A program made the translations under genes and the position numbers. This document shows, one piece after another, positions 35,184 through 43,879 of a stretch of DNA of 64,000 bases. Source of the stretch: CADEFX01 sp963806735. Lineage in GTDB: Bacteria > Pseudomonadota > Alphaproteobacteria > Rhizobiales > Hyphomicrobiaceae. The DNA lies in the NCBI GenBank assembly GCA_963806735.1, contig CAWEBE010000047.1:62001-126000 (forward strand). The letters are read 5' to 3'. Each line of letters starts with the position of its first letter. Within the stretch, counting starts at the first letter, position 1. Under the pieces are notes generated by a model that ran no database searches, was not told the DNA's origin, and was given only the letters and a program-made list of their open reading frames with translations.

Positions 35184-36467
35184 ATGAACCCCTCCCTGGC
35201 CGGCGCACTCGCCCTGCGGCTGCCACACTACTACGGGTGGGTCGTTCTTGCCTGCGCATCCGCCGCTGCCTTCGCGCGCGCCGGACCGGCGGTCGCCACG
35301 CTGTCGATGTTCGTCGCGCCCATGACGAGCGAGTTCGGCTGGTCGCGCACGGGACTGTCGGGTGCTGTATCCCTGGGCGGCGTTCTTGCGGCCTTGCTGT
35401 CTCCTGCGATCGGGTCGCTACTCGACCGCCGCGGCCCGCGCCTCATTCTGGGTGCGGCTGTGCTCAGCACGGGTGTCTCGCTGCTGATGTTATCGCAGAT
35501 CGGCTCGTTGATCGCCTTCTACGTGCTGTTCTGCACTGCACGCATGAACTTCGCCGGCCCGTTCGATCTCGGAATTTACGGCGCGATCAGCAACTGGTTC
35601 GTTGGGCGCCGGGCATTCGCGGTTTCGATCGCGAACGCCGTGGAGAAAACGGGTCTCGTGCTGCTGCCATTGCTCGCCTATGCCGTCATCTCCGCGCAGG
35701 GCTGGAGAACAGCGTGGCTCGTGATCGGCGTCGTTGTCCTGCTGGTCGGGTTCCTGCCGTCATGGCTGCTGATGATCCGGCGTCCGGAGGACATCGGCCA
35801 GGTTCCAGAGGGCTTGTTGTCTGCGCCAGCCCATGGCGGCCGGGCGCAATGGAGCTTTGCCGCCGATGCTGAGCCCGTTTTCACGCGTGCCGAAGCCCTT
35901 CGGACCCGCGCGTTCTGGATGCTGTCGCTGTTCACGCTGATGGTCTATCCGGTGCAGGCGGGCATGAGCCTGCATCAGGCCGTGCACCTGATCGAGCGTG
36001 GGTTCAGTTCCGGTGCGGCCGCCGCCTCCGTCGGTGTTCTCACCCTGTCCTCGATCGTCTCGACGTTCGCCTTCGGCATCATTCCACGCCGCATCGGCGT
36101 GCCGGCCGCACTCGCCATAACCGGAGCTTTGCTGATCGGTTCCGCACTCGGCATGGCGGCCACAACGACCATCACCGCGACCATTGTGTCGGCCGCCATG
36201 TTCGGCCTGGGCGTAGGCGGCCTGCAAGTGGTCCTACCGGTCGCCTGGGCGGACTATTTCGGCCGACGCAACTTCGGCGCCATTCGCGGCGTGGCACTCA
36301 CCATACAGGTCACCGCGCAGGCGACCGGCCCGCTGGCCTCCGGCCTGCTGCGTGACTGGACGGGCGACTACTCTGCCTCGCTCATCACATTTGCCGTGCT
36401 GTCGGCCATAGGTGCGGTGGCGGCGCTCCTGATCAAGCCGCCACCATTCCAGGCTGTAAGGGGCTAG
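35184..36467 (+). CDS. MFS transporter, monocarboxylate/OFA-like
   Basis: 427 residues with twelve likely membrane spans and an AGAAGG ribosome site. The loop between the second and third helices has SLLDRRGPRLILG, typical of MFS, and the sequence HYYGWVVLACASAAAFARAGP opens the protein as in oxalate/formate antiporter-like and monocarboxylate transporter-like members. The central cytoplasmic loop contains RRPEDIGQVPEG. Substrate unknown, probably an organic acid. It is convergent with the caspase-like gene, 4 bp between stops. Confidence 0.88.
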   Translation: MNPSLAGALALRLPHYYGWVVLACASAAAFARAGPAVATLSMFVAPMTSEFGWSRTGLSGAVSLGGVLAALLSPAIGSLLDRRGPRLILGAAVLSTGVSLLMLSQIGSLIAFYVLFCTARMNFAGPFDLGIYGAISNWFVGRRAFAVSIANAVEKTGLVLLPLLAYAVISAQGWRTAWLVIGVVVLLVGFLPSWLLMIRRPEDIGQVPEGLLSAPAHGGRAQWSFAADAEPVFTRAEALRTRAFWMLSLFTLMVYPVQAGMSLHQAVHLIERGFSSGAAAASVGVLTLSSIVSTFAFGIIPRRIGVPAALAITGALLIGSALGMAATTTITATIVSAAMFGLGVGGLQVVLPVAWADYFGRRNFGAIRGVALTIQVTAQATGPLASGLLRDWTGDYSASLITFAVLSAIGAVAALLIKPPPFQAVRG

Positions 36468-36471
36468 CCCT

Positions 36472-37962
36472 TCACGGCCCCGCCTTCAGAATAATCGGGG
36501 CGCCGCGCAGCGAGGAGTGCTCCCACGGCACCTGTCGGCCCTTAGTGGAATCGATCACGTCGTCGCGCACACGCCTCAGCATGATGGCGATATCGGTGTT
36601 CGGCGTCTCGATGTGCTTGAGCAGCGCGGCCGTGAATGGGCTGTGCTTGTCGGCGCCATCGAGGGCGACGTTGCCGGGCTCGGTGGCGAACACGATCAAC
36701 GTGCCGACGCCAGACCTTACCTCCGCCAGTCCCTGGCCGATCGTGCCGCCCGAGCGTGCGCGTGTGCCGCTCGAGCGCGACAGCTTGCCGGCAAGCGGAT
36801 TGTTGCGGCAGGCGTCGAGGATGACGATGTTGGTCTTGGCCTGCCGCTCCATGTGCTTCAAGACATCGTTGAGCTCGATGGTCTCGGCATGCACGTCCGA
36901 CTCGTCGGCGAGCCTGGCGTCGACCGGCATCATGTAGTTGAGGCCGTTCACCTGGATGCCGTGACCGGCATAATAGAAGAAGGCGAGGTCGGCGCCCTTC
37001 AGCACGCGCGAGAAGTCGCGCACCTTGCCAGCCAGGGTGCCGACATCGAGATCCACGCCCTCGATCACCTCCTGGAAGCCGATGCGCCTGAGCGCCGCGG
37101 CCAGCTCGACCGCGTCATTGCGCGGGTTGGTCAGCGGGTCGGTGTGCTTGTAATCGGTGTTGCCGATGACGAGCGCTATGCGGCGGCCGAGATTGACCAC
37201 GACGGGCGCCGGCTTGATCTCCTCTTTCGGGATGGCGCGATCGGGGGAGGTCTGCTTGTCAGGGATCGCCGCCGTCTTGACGCTGGCATCCGACCCCTTG
37301 CCTTTCTCCTCGCTGCCGGCGGTCGTCGGACCGGTAAGGCCGGCACCGAGAATGGTCAGGCGCGAACGCGAATATGCATGGGCCTGCTGGTGGATGTTGC
37401 CGTTCGGCGTGATTGCCAGCGCCTTGCGGTAGTCGGCGATGGCCTTGGGGAAGTCGCCGCGCTTCTCGTAGACCATCCCTCGCCGGCTGAAGGCGGCCGC
37501 ATGGTTGTTATTGAGCACGATGGTGGCGTCGAAGTCGGTCGAAGCCTTGTCGAGCATGCCTAAGTCGAAATGCACGATGCCGCGGCTATACAGCGCCTCG
37601 ATGAACTCGGGATTGAGCGCCAGCGCATTGTCGAAGGCCGACTTGGCATTGATGAGGTCGCCCTTGCGCAGGTAGGAGACGCCGCGCCCGTAGTGGGCCA
37701 GCAGATACTGCGGCTCGAGCTGCAGCACCTTCGTGTAATCGGTCAGCGCCTTCTCGAACTCACCCTTGCGCTCGTAGGCAGCAGCGCGATTGAAGGTCGA
37801 CCAGACGACGAAATCCTTCTTCGTCGTCGGCGACTCGAGAATGCGCGTGCAGGCGGGGATGGCGCGATCGAAGTTGTCGACCGCGTGGCACTCCTCCTGG
37901 TCTCCGGCGAACGCCGGATGCAGCACAACACAGCACAAGCACAGCGTCAGGACATACCGCAT
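36472..37962 (-). CDS. caspase-family peptidase with TPR domain and signal peptide
   Basis: 496 residues from MRYVLTLCLCCVV, preceded by GGAGGG. Residues 1-19 are a Sec signal ending HPAFAG. TPR repeats fill about 55-195 (GEFEKALTDYTKVLQLEPQ, GDLINAKSAFDNALALNPE, GDFPKAIADYRKALAITP). A low-complexity linker leads to a C14-type caspase domain from about 258: GRRIALVIGNTDY, catalytic His334 in YYAGHGIQ and Cys385 in ILDACRNNPL. Both catalytic residues are present, so it should be an active arginine/lysine-directed peptidase or metacaspase-like enzyme in the periplasm. No death or defence partner is next to it. Confidence 0.88.
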   Translation of the reverse strand: MRYVLTLCLCCVVLHPAFAGDQEECHAVDNFDRAIPACTRILESPTTKKDFVVWSTFNRAAAYERKGEFEKALTDYTKVLQLEPQYLLAHYGRGVSYLRKGDLINAKSAFDNALALNPEFIEALYSRGIVHFDLGMLDKASTDFDATIVLNNNHAAAFSRRGMVYEKRGDFPKAIADYRKALAITPNGNIHQQAHAYSRSRLTILGAGLTGPTTAGSEEKGKGSDASVKTAAIPDKQTSPDRAIPKEEIKPAPVVVNLGRRIALVIGNTDYKHTDPLTNPRNDAVELAAALRRIGFQEVIEGVDLDVGTLAGKVRDFSRVLKGADLAFFYYAGHGIQVNGLNYMMPVDARLADESDVHAETIELNDVLKHMERQAKTNIVILDACRNNPLAGKLSRSSGTRARSGGTIGQGLAEVRSGVGTLIVFATEPGNVALDGADKHSPFTAALLKHIETPNTDIAIMLRRVRDDVIDSTKGRQVPWEHSSLRGAPIILKAGP

Positions 37963-38051
37963 CGTGGCCCTCCACCCTTTGGCGCGGAGTTTGCCCCAGG
38001 CAAGCCCGCGCCGCAAGGCGAGGTGAACTGATAATCACTGCCGAAATGTGT

Positions 38052-38214
38052 CAGTGTGATGATCGAGAAATTCGCCTGTGTTCGCGGCGCCTCCCTGAGC
38101 GAATTTCTCGATCTGAATCACACTAATGTCATATACTTGCTAGTGTCCTTTCGATCGCGAAGTTCGTTCAGCGCTTGCTGGGAGGTCCGACGAACTTCGC
38201 GATCGGGACACTAG
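38052..38214 (-). repeat. double-hairpin intergenic element, copy 4 (orientation B-A on + strand)
   Basis: Hairpin B about 38052-38125, spacer, then hairpin A at 38140-38214 with arms TAGTGTCC-TTTC-GATCGCG and CGCGATCG-GGACACTAG. The bulges and lengths match copy 3. The right-hand CTAG provides the TAG stop of the 2OG-oxygenase gene. The left end is 90 bp upstream of the caspase start. It lies between two genes on the minus strand, so it would be transcribed after the oxygenase. Confidence 0.92.
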
Positions 38215-38870
38215 CCGATGGGCTGGTCGGGGAAGCTCAGCTGCTCGCGCGCGCGCCATTCGTTGGTGACGTAGTTGATGATCACGGACTTGCGCACGCC
38301 GGGAATGGGACGCGCCTCGAAGCCGTGGTAGGTGACGTTGGAGGGGACGAACACCATGGCGCCATTGGGGTCGAACGGTGAGCGTCCTATCGGCTTCTTG
38401 TCGGTGTCGTAGATGTCGGTGCCGAGGTCCCGGTGCCCGGGGTCCTTCGACAGGTACAGCAGCATCGTGAACACCTTGACGCCGAGGTCGGTGTGCGGCT
38501 CCAGCCAGAAGCCATCGATGTCCTGCGCGTACTCGACGCGCAGATAGGTGCTGCCGAGCTTGGTGCCGAAGATGCTTTCGATGGCGCCGGTCGTGCGCTT
38601 GTCCTGGAATGCGTCGTTGAAGGCCTTGCAGACCGGGAATGCGGCGGCGTTCTCGCGGTCGAAGTACTTGCGGGTGGCGTTGTGCACCTCGCGCTTGCCG
38701 GAGACACCGCCGAGTGCTGGGGCCGGAAATGGCAGGATCGTGATCTCGTCGGCGGCGGCCTCGGGCAGGCAGCGCTGCAGGAACCAGTGCGGATAGGGAG
38801 CCGGATTGCGTTTGGACGCGGTGAAACTGCTGAGCAGCGTGTCGACAATGGCGTGCGATGTGATGGCCAT
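38211..38870 (-). CDS. 2OG-Fe(II) oxygenase superfamily protein
   Basis: 219 residues from MAITSHAIVD with GAGGGAGA 5 bases upstream. The iron site is H126 and D128 in LEPHTDLG, with the distal histidine in NVTYHGFEARPI and the 2OG arginine or lysine after it (GVRKSVIINY). The overall pattern is of the prolyl-hydroxylase-like fold used for small-molecule or protein side-chain hydroxylation. Earlier in-frame ATGs up to 39062 lack a ribosome site. Its stop is provided by the terminal CTAG of element copy 4. Substrate unknown. Confidence 0.8.
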   Translation of the reverse strand: MAITSHAIVDTLLSSFTASKRNPAPYPHWFLQRCLPEAAADEITILPFPAPALGGVSGKREVHNATRKYFDRENAAAFPVCKAFNDAFQDKRTTGAIESIFGTKLGSTYLRVEYAQDIDGFWLEPHTDLGVKVFTMLLYLSKDPGHRDLGTDIYDTDKKPIGRSPFDPNGAMVFVPSNVTYHGFEARPIPGVRKSVIINYVTNEWRAREQLSFPDQPIG

Positions 38871-39114
38871 GGGTGTCTCCCTCGCCGTTGAGCGGGCTTG
38901 TCCCGCCGCGACAGTGTCGCGCCTTCTTGGCATCGCCTGGGCCGACATGCGAATTCCCCCTTCGCGTGCGTCGCGTGGTTTGCATCTAGCATTGCGTTCG
39001 CGCCACATCACAACGGACACGGCGTCGCGCAGGCCATGAATTGCCGCGCTAAATCGAAGCACCCGGCAGTTTAGAGAAAGTACAAAGTGCGGGTCCGCGT
39101 GCTCGCGGCGCGGG

Positions 39115-39777
39115 CTAGATCTTGCGTGCGATTGTCAGGCCGTCGCCGATGGGGACGAGCACCGAGTCGACACGGGTATCTGTGTGCACCAGCTTCGTCA
39201 CGGTGCGAATCGCCTGCGTGGAGGCTTTGGTGTCGGAGGGATCGGCAACCCAGCCGTTCCACAGCATGTTGTCGAGCAGGATCAGGCCGCCGGATCTCAC
39301 GAGCGACAGGCAGTGCTCGTAGTAGGCGGCGTAGTTTTCCTTGTCGGCGTCGATGAAGGCCATGTCGAAGGTGCCAGCCGCGCCATCCGCCAGCAGGCGA
39401 CCGATGGTGTCGAGGGCAGGGGCAAGCCTCAGCTCGATCTTGTGGGCGACGCCGGCCGCTTGCCAGTAGCGCTGGGCGACGGCCGTGAAGTCCGCGTCGA
39501 CATCGCAGGCGATGACGCGACCGTCGTCCGGCATGGCCAGCGCAACCGCGAGCGCGCTGTAGCCGGTGAAGGTGCCGATCTCCAGCGTGCGGCGCGCGCC
39601 GATCAGCTTGACCAGCAGCGCCATCAGCTGACCCTGCTCCGGCGCAATCTGCATGCCGGCGTGTTCGAGCGCAGCCGTTTCCTCGCGGAGACGGCGCAGG
39701 GGCTCGGCCTCGTGCACGGTGTTGCTCAGCAGCCAGGCGTAGAGCGAATCGGACAGTCCGATGCTGCGTGGCGACAT
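39115..39777 (-). CDS. class I SAM-dependent O-methyltransferase
   Basis: 220 residues with AAGGAGG 8 bases before the ATG. SAM-binding motif I is RRTLEIGTFTGYSALAVALAM, then VIACDVDADFTAVAQRYWQ, and FDMAFIDADKENYAAYYEHCLSLVRSGGLILLDNMLW, which is the caffeoyl-CoA/catechol O-methyltransferase pattern with its divalent-metal aspartates. The enzyme may methylate a catechol-like compound. It is in the same direction as the downstream 2OG-oxygenase and 28 bp downstream of the alpha/beta hydrolase. Confidence 0.9.
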   Translation of the reverse strand: MSPRSIGLSDSLYAWLLSNTVHEAEPLRRLREETAALEHAGMQIAPEQGQLMALLVKLIGARRTLEIGTFTGYSALAVALAMPDDGRVIACDVDADFTAVAQRYWQAAGVAHKIELRLAPALDTIGRLLADGAAGTFDMAFIDADKENYAAYYEHCLSLVRSGGLILLDNMLWNGWVADPSDTKASTQAIRTVTKLVHTDTRVDSVLVPIGDGLTIARKI

Positions 39778-39805
39778 GCGTGAGCCTCCTTGCGTCGCGG
39801 CGTGA

Positions 39806-40603
39806 TCACATCAGCTCGGCAACGGCCGCAGCTGCAGCCGCCCGCACGCCGCCGAAGCCGTGCGCTGCGCCCGGTACGCTATGAAAGCGGGCCTTGACGC
39901 CGCGTTTGGTCAGAGAGTCGACGTAGCTCTGGGCCAGACCAGGGCCGGTGTTGTCGTCGGCAGTACCGGTGACAGTGACGACCCTGGTCGTAGCGGGCAC
40001 CTTCGCCGCATAAGACGATGGTGATTCACTCCGTGTCCAGGCCCCGCGTTTGCGCTCCTCCCGCCAGCGCTTGATATCGCAAGGGCACGAGACGAGGACG
40101 GCGCTGTCGATCAAACCGGGGTTCTTGCCGATCAGGACGCCGCCGATGGCCGCGCCTCCGGAATGTCCGACATAGACGACGCTGCGCGCCTTGTAGTGGG
40201 TCTTGAGTGCGCGCACGGCACCGCCGACCGCGGCGATGTTGGCTGGCGTGTAGCTGTCGCGGCGATCGTAGTGCGTACCCTCGCTCGTGCGCCCGGCGGC
40301 GTCGGAATAGCCGGGGCGCACCAGTGCCACTGCGACCACGCCGGGTTTGGCGAGGGACTTGGTGAATTCGAGATGATAGTCCGCCGGTCCGCCGGACGAC
40401 ACGTCGCCATGCACGACTACGACGAGGGTCGGCGCATTGCCGGCTTGCGCGGCACCGTAAGTCGTGGCCACGAGGCAAAGGGTGCCGCCGTGTACAACGT
40501 CTGCAATGGAGTTTCCGGCCGGGCAGGCAGCTTGCGCCGGCTGGAGTGGAGCGACTAGGCAGATTGCAAGCCAGGCTAGGAAGCCCGCGATGCGGATGCG
40601 CAT
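39806..40603 (-). CDS. secreted alpha/beta-hydrolase
   Basis: 265 residues with GGGGGAGG upstream. Residues 1-25 form a Sec signal (FLAWLAICLVAPLQPAQA) with cleavage after AQA. The nucleophile elbow is VYVGHSGGAAIGG, and ARFHSVPGAAHGFGG provides the catalytic histidine. The fold is like dienelactone-hydrolase or poly(3-hydroxybutyrate)-depolymerase-like esterases. Cysteines in CPAGNS...TLCLVA and SCPCDIKRW could form periplasmic disulfides. Substrate unknown. Confidence 0.85.
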   Translation of the reverse strand: MRIRIAGFLAWLAICLVAPLQPAQAACPAGNSIADVVHGGTLCLVATTYGAAQAGNAPTLVVVVHGDVSSGGPADYHLEFTKSLAKPGVVAVALVRPGYSDAAGRTSEGTHYDRRDSYTPANIAAVGGAVRALKTHYKARSVVYVGHSGGAAIGGVLIGKNPGLIDSAVLVSCPCDIKRWREERKRGAWTRSESPSSYAAKVPATTRVVTVTGTADDNTGPGLAQSYVDSLTKRGVKARFHSVPGAAHGFGGVRAAAAAAVAELM

Positions 40604-40741
40604 GACAACCTCCCCCGTCGAATCCGGGCTGGCAATCTAGGGCATCGGGCTCCCGCTTGCGAGTAGCCAGGCGCAGCACGAACGGTGCTTGATGGCCCCG
40701 ACCGCATCTCCAATGATGCGGGATTGCGTTTGGCGGGGCCG

Positions 40742-41662
40742 ATGACGCTTTTTGCGGATATTCTGACCAAGGTGACGCTGCCGATCATCGCGCTGGTCGC
40801 GCTCGGCTATCTGCTGCAGCCGCGCCTCAAGCTCGACGTGCCGACGCTCAACCGCGTGCAAGTGTATGTGGTGATGCCGGCGTTCCTCATTCATTTCCTG
40901 TCGGCGGGCAAGCAGCCGCTCGCGGTGGTGTGGCCGGTATTCTACTTCGGCATCGTGCAGTTCATGATCCTGATACCGATCGGCTGGCTGCTGGTGCTGC
41001 TGTTTCGCATGCGCCGCTCGCTCGGGCCCTTGATGGGGCTGGGCACGGCCTACGCCAATGTCGGCTTCTTCGGCATTCCGGTGACACAGCTCGCATTCGG
41101 GCCGGACTATCTCATCCACCAGTCGGTGCTGACGGCGCTGATGGCGATCCTGGTCTGTACGCTGGGCGTGTGGATGCTGGCGCCCGCCGGCGAAAAGGGT
41201 CTGATCGCCAAGCTCAGGATTGCATTCGAAACGCCGCTCATTCCGTCCGTCGCGGTCGGACTCCTGCTGCGCGGCTTCGAGGTAGAGCTGCCGGCTGTGC
41301 TCTCCCAACCGATGCAATTTCTCGGCTCGATTTTCACGCCATTGGCGCTCTACACATTGGGAGCGGGGATCGCAGCGCAACGTGTGGTGCGCTTCGAGGC
41401 CGGGCCGCAACTCCTGATCCTCTTCCTCAAGCTCCTGCTGGCGCCGGCGGTGAGCTGGATCATCTGTATCCTGATGGGGCTCCCACGCGACGTGACCGAC
41501 GTGATCGTGGTGGCGGCATCCACGCCAGTCGGCGTGCTGATCACCATCTTCGCTGCCGAGTATAAGACGGAGGCGGAGTTCATCTCGACTGCCGTGGTGA
41601 TCACAACGGCGCTGTCGCCATTGTTCGTGACGGCGTGGATTCTGGCGGTGCGGATGATTTGA
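40742..41662 (+). CDS. AEC-family (auxin efflux carrier-like) transporter
   Basis: 306 residues from MTLFADILTKVTLPI, ten likely membrane spans. The first half has LIALVALGYLLQP and a proline-containing VYVVMPAFLIHFL, the second half TPLALYTLGAGIAAQRV, typical of the AEC family (MdcF-like malonate and other carboxylate carriers). The start upstream at 40685 is rejected because the extra residues do not fit a signal. It lies divergent from the hydrolase and is followed by a GST gene. Substrate not decided. Confidence 0.88.
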   Translation: MTLFADILTKVTLPIIALVALGYLLQPRLKLDVPTLNRVQVYVVMPAFLIHFLSAGKQPLAVVWPVFYFGIVQFMILIPIGWLLVLLFRMRRSLGPLMGLGTAYANVGFFGIPVTQLAFGPDYLIHQSVLTALMAILVCTLGVWMLAPAGEKGLIAKLRIAFETPLIPSVAVGLLLRGFEVELPAVLSQPMQFLGSIFTPLALYTLGAGIAAQRVVRFEAGPQLLILFLKLLLAPAVSWIICILMGLPRDVTDVIVVAASTPVGVLITIFAAEYKTEAEFISTAVVITTALSPLFVTAWILAVRMI

Positions 41663-41776
41663 TCCGGCGTTGGCTGCATTTTCATGCTGCGAACCGGCCC
41701 ATTGCCGCACGGCGGGCTGCGGTCTAGGCTGCCCGCCCGTTGCGCCGAAGACAGCCGCCGCCCGCATGGAGGCCCA

Positions 41777-42406
41777 ATGATCGATCTGTACACATGGTCC
41801 ACGCCCAACGGGCGCAAGGTCTCCATCATGCTCGAGGAAGTGGGGCTGCCGTACACCGTGCACGCCATCGACATCAGCAAGGACGAGCAGTTCAAGCCCG
41901 AGTTTCTCAAGATCTCGCCCAACAACCGAATCCCAGCGATCGTCGACCGCGACAACGACCTGCCGCTGTTCGAGTCCGGCGCCATCCTGATGTATCTTGC
42001 CGAGAAGACCGGTCAGCTCATGCCGAAGAACGAGCGTGCGCGCTGGCACACGGTGCAGTGGCTGATGTGGCAGATGGGCGGCATGGGGCCGATGCTGGGG
42101 CAGATCCATCATTTCCTGCGCGCGGCCAAGGGCAAGGCGCCCTACGCCGACGAGCGCTACGTGAAGGAGGGCAAGCGCCTCTACGGCGTGCTCGACCGCC
42201 AGCTGCAGCGCTCCGAGTATCTGGCCGGCGCCTACTCTATCGCCGACATCGCCACCTGGCCCTGGATCTCACGCTTCGAGTGGCAGACAATCGACATGAA
42301 CGAGTTTCCGAACGTGCTGCGCTGGTACAAGGCGATCGCCGCGCGGCCGGCCGTGGAGCGCGGCTATCATGTCCCGGTCAAGCAGCCGGGCATTCCGATG
42401 CCCTGA
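41777..42406 (+). CDS. glutathione S-transferase, YfcG/Nu-class-like
   Basis: 209 residues from MIDLYTWSTPNGRKVSIMLEE with ATGGAGGC before the start. The opening TPNGRKVSIMLEEVGLPYTVHAIDISK and the NNRIPAIVDRDNDLPLFESGAILMYLAEK segment are those of YfcG/YghU-type disulfide-bond oxidoreductases. Thr-Pro-Asn at residues 9-11 replaces catalytic Cys/Ser/Tyr, as in this class. The C-domain has YSIADIATWPWISRF. It is in line with the aldolase gene, 56 bp apart. Confidence 0.88.
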   Translation: MIDLYTWSTPNGRKVSIMLEEVGLPYTVHAIDISKDEQFKPEFLKISPNNRIPAIVDRDNDLPLFESGAILMYLAEKTGQLMPKNERARWHTVQWLMWQMGGMGPMLGQIHHFLRAAKGKAPYADERYVKEGKRLYGVLDRQLQRSEYLAGAYSIADIATWPWISRFEWQTIDMNEFPNVLRWYKAIAARPAVERGYHVPVKQPGIPMP

Positions 42407-42462
42407 TCGCCCGAAGATTCAAATTCCGTCGTCGACAACAGATCGAACGAGAGGGGATGCCC

Positions 42463-43389
42463 ATGAAGGCCAACGCGAATTTTTCGGGAGTGATTGCACC
42501 CGTCGTCACGCCATGGGGCGAGGATGGTGCGCCGGACCTCGACCGCTTCGTGGAGCACTGCGAGTGGCTGCTCGAGGAAGGATGCACGGCGCTGGCGCCG
42601 TTCGGCACGACGAGCGAGGGCAATTCGCTCGGGCTCGATGAGCGCATGGAAATGCTGGAGGAGCTGATCGACAGCGGCGTCGATCCCAAGAAGCTGATGC
42701 CGGGAACCGGGGCGTGCTCGGTGTCGGACGCCATCATCCTCACCGAGCATGCCGTGGAGATGGGTTGCGGCGGCGTGCTGATGCTGCCGCCGTTCTATTA
42801 CAAGAGCCCGAGCGAGGAGGGGCTGTTCCGCTTCTTTGCCGAGGTGATCGAGGAGGTCGGCGACGACGCGCTCAAGATCTACCTCTATCATATCCCGCCG
42901 GTGGCCCAGGTCGGGTTCCCGCTGTCGCTGATTGGGCGGCTGATCAAGGAGTTTCCTCAGTCGGTGGTCGGCTTGAAGGACTCCTCCGGCGATTGGTCGA
43001 ACACCAAAGCCATCCTCGATGCGTTTCCGAATTTCGAGGTCTTCCCGGGCTCGGAGATCTTTCTGCTCGACGGGCTGCGCAACGGTGCGGTGGGCTGCAT
43101 CTCGGCCACCGCCAACGTGTCGGCGCGGGCGATCCGCGGTGTGTTCGACGACTGGCAGGGCGCCGACGCCGACAGGCTGCAGGCGGACATCACCGCCCTG
43201 CGCAAGGCGATCCAGGGCTGGCCCATGATCCCGGTGCTGAAGGCGCTGATCGCGCATTACCGCCAGGATCCGGCCTGGGTCAGGGCGCGCCCACCGTTCA
43301 CGGCCCTGCCGGAGGCCGACGCCGCCAAGGCCGTCCAGACGCTGGCGGATGCGCACGGCTTCAGGCTCGAGTTCGCGGAAGCGGCCTGA
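42463..43389 (+). CDS. dihydrodipicolinate synthase/N-acetylneuraminate lyase family aldolase
   Basis: 308 residues from MKANANFSGVIAPVVTPW; GAGAGGGG lies 6 bases before this ATG, while an ATG 6 bases earlier would sit on top of the ribosome site. Class I TIM-barrel aldolase with the GTTSEGNSL substrate loop, the Tyr in IYLYHIPPVAQVGF and the Schiff-base Lys in VVGLKDSSGDWSN. Dedicated DapA signature residues are not enough to separate DapA from other members such as keto-deoxy-sugar aldolases. Because it lies beside a GST and a carboxylate transporter, a catabolic role is likely. Confidence 0.87.
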   Translation: MKANANFSGVIAPVVTPWGEDGAPDLDRFVEHCEWLLEEGCTALAPFGTTSEGNSLGLDERMEMLEELIDSGVDPKKLMPGTGACSVSDAIILTEHAVEMGCGGVLMLPPFYYKSPSEEGLFRFFAEVIEEVGDDALKIYLYHIPPVAQVGFPLSLIGRLIKEFPQSVVGLKDSSGDWSNTKAILDAFPNFEVFPGSEIFLLDGLRNGAVGCISATANVSARAIRGVFDDWQGADADRLQADITALRKAIQGWPMIPVLKALIAHYRQDPAWVRARPPFTALPEADAAKAVQTLADAHGFRLEFAEAA

Positions 43390-43395
43390 AAGAAG

Positions 43396-43419
43396 GCGGC
43401 CCCTCGGGGGAGGGGCCGC
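43396..43419 (+). terminator. hairpin terminator after the aldolase gene
   Basis: A perfect 10-bp stem, GCGGCCCCTC and GAGGGGCCGC, with a 4-base GGGG loop, 7 bases after the stop. There is no T-tract, so termination without a helper is uncertain. Confidence 0.6.
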
Positions 43420-43471
43420 TGGAGTTCATGCAGAGGAGAGTAGAGGGATAGATCGGGGTGCGCCGGTCCGA

Positions 43472-43648
43472 TCAGTGACCGGTGCTAGCGATAGAGCGTA
43501 GGGACGCGTCTGCCTCCGCGCCGAACCCGCTGGAGGCGGCGAGCGAGGAAATAAGCAGACCGCAGGCGACGGCGAAGCACAACAGAGCTGCAAGCTTGGC
43601 AACCTGCCAGCGCCTGCCGCTCAACCGCTGTGCTGTCTGCAAGTCCAT
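43472..43648 (-). CDS. possible small membrane protein (58 aa)
   Basis: 58 residues from MDLQTAQRLSGRRWQ with a single hydrophobic helix (LAALLCFAVACGLLISSLAA) after a basic segment. No good ribosome site was seen before the ATG, and the frame could extend to 43723. No family recognised. The codon use is ordinary, so it could be real but is uncertain. Confidence 0.4.
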   Translation of the reverse strand: MDLQTAQRLSGRRWQVAKLAALLCFAVACGLLISSLAASSGFGAEADASLRSIASTGH

Positions 43649-43712
43649 GGGAAGAGATGTATTGAATAACGAGTTCTTAGTCCAATCTTCTATGAACACA
43701 TGTTTAATCAAG

Positions 43713-43743
43713 AAGTATGGCAATTAATACCTTATTAATACTT
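43713..43743. promoter_or_regulatory. AT-rich inverted repeat in the gap before the secreted protein
   Basis: ATTAATA (43723-43729) and TATTAAT (43733-43739) with a 3-base loop, framed by AAGTA and TACTT. The region 43650-43760 is unusually AT-rich for this genome and probably holds a promoter or operator for the genes on either side. Confidence 0.4.
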
Positions 43744-43879
43744 GGGGCAAGTGCTTGAGCATTGCAGAGACTGGTGATAGCAAGCCCGCCCCGATACCAG
43801 GCCATTTTAGCGAGAATCCACTTGCGCACAGAGGGCAAAATGACATTCTGACGCCGCCAGTTTGCGAAAGGCTTTGGCC

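Noticed and set aside
24062..38214. CRISPR array or tRNA-like genes in the hairpin elements
   Set aside because: Copies are kilobases apart, in both orientations, and consist of paired hairpins with variable loops; no cas genes, no spacers, no cloverleaf.
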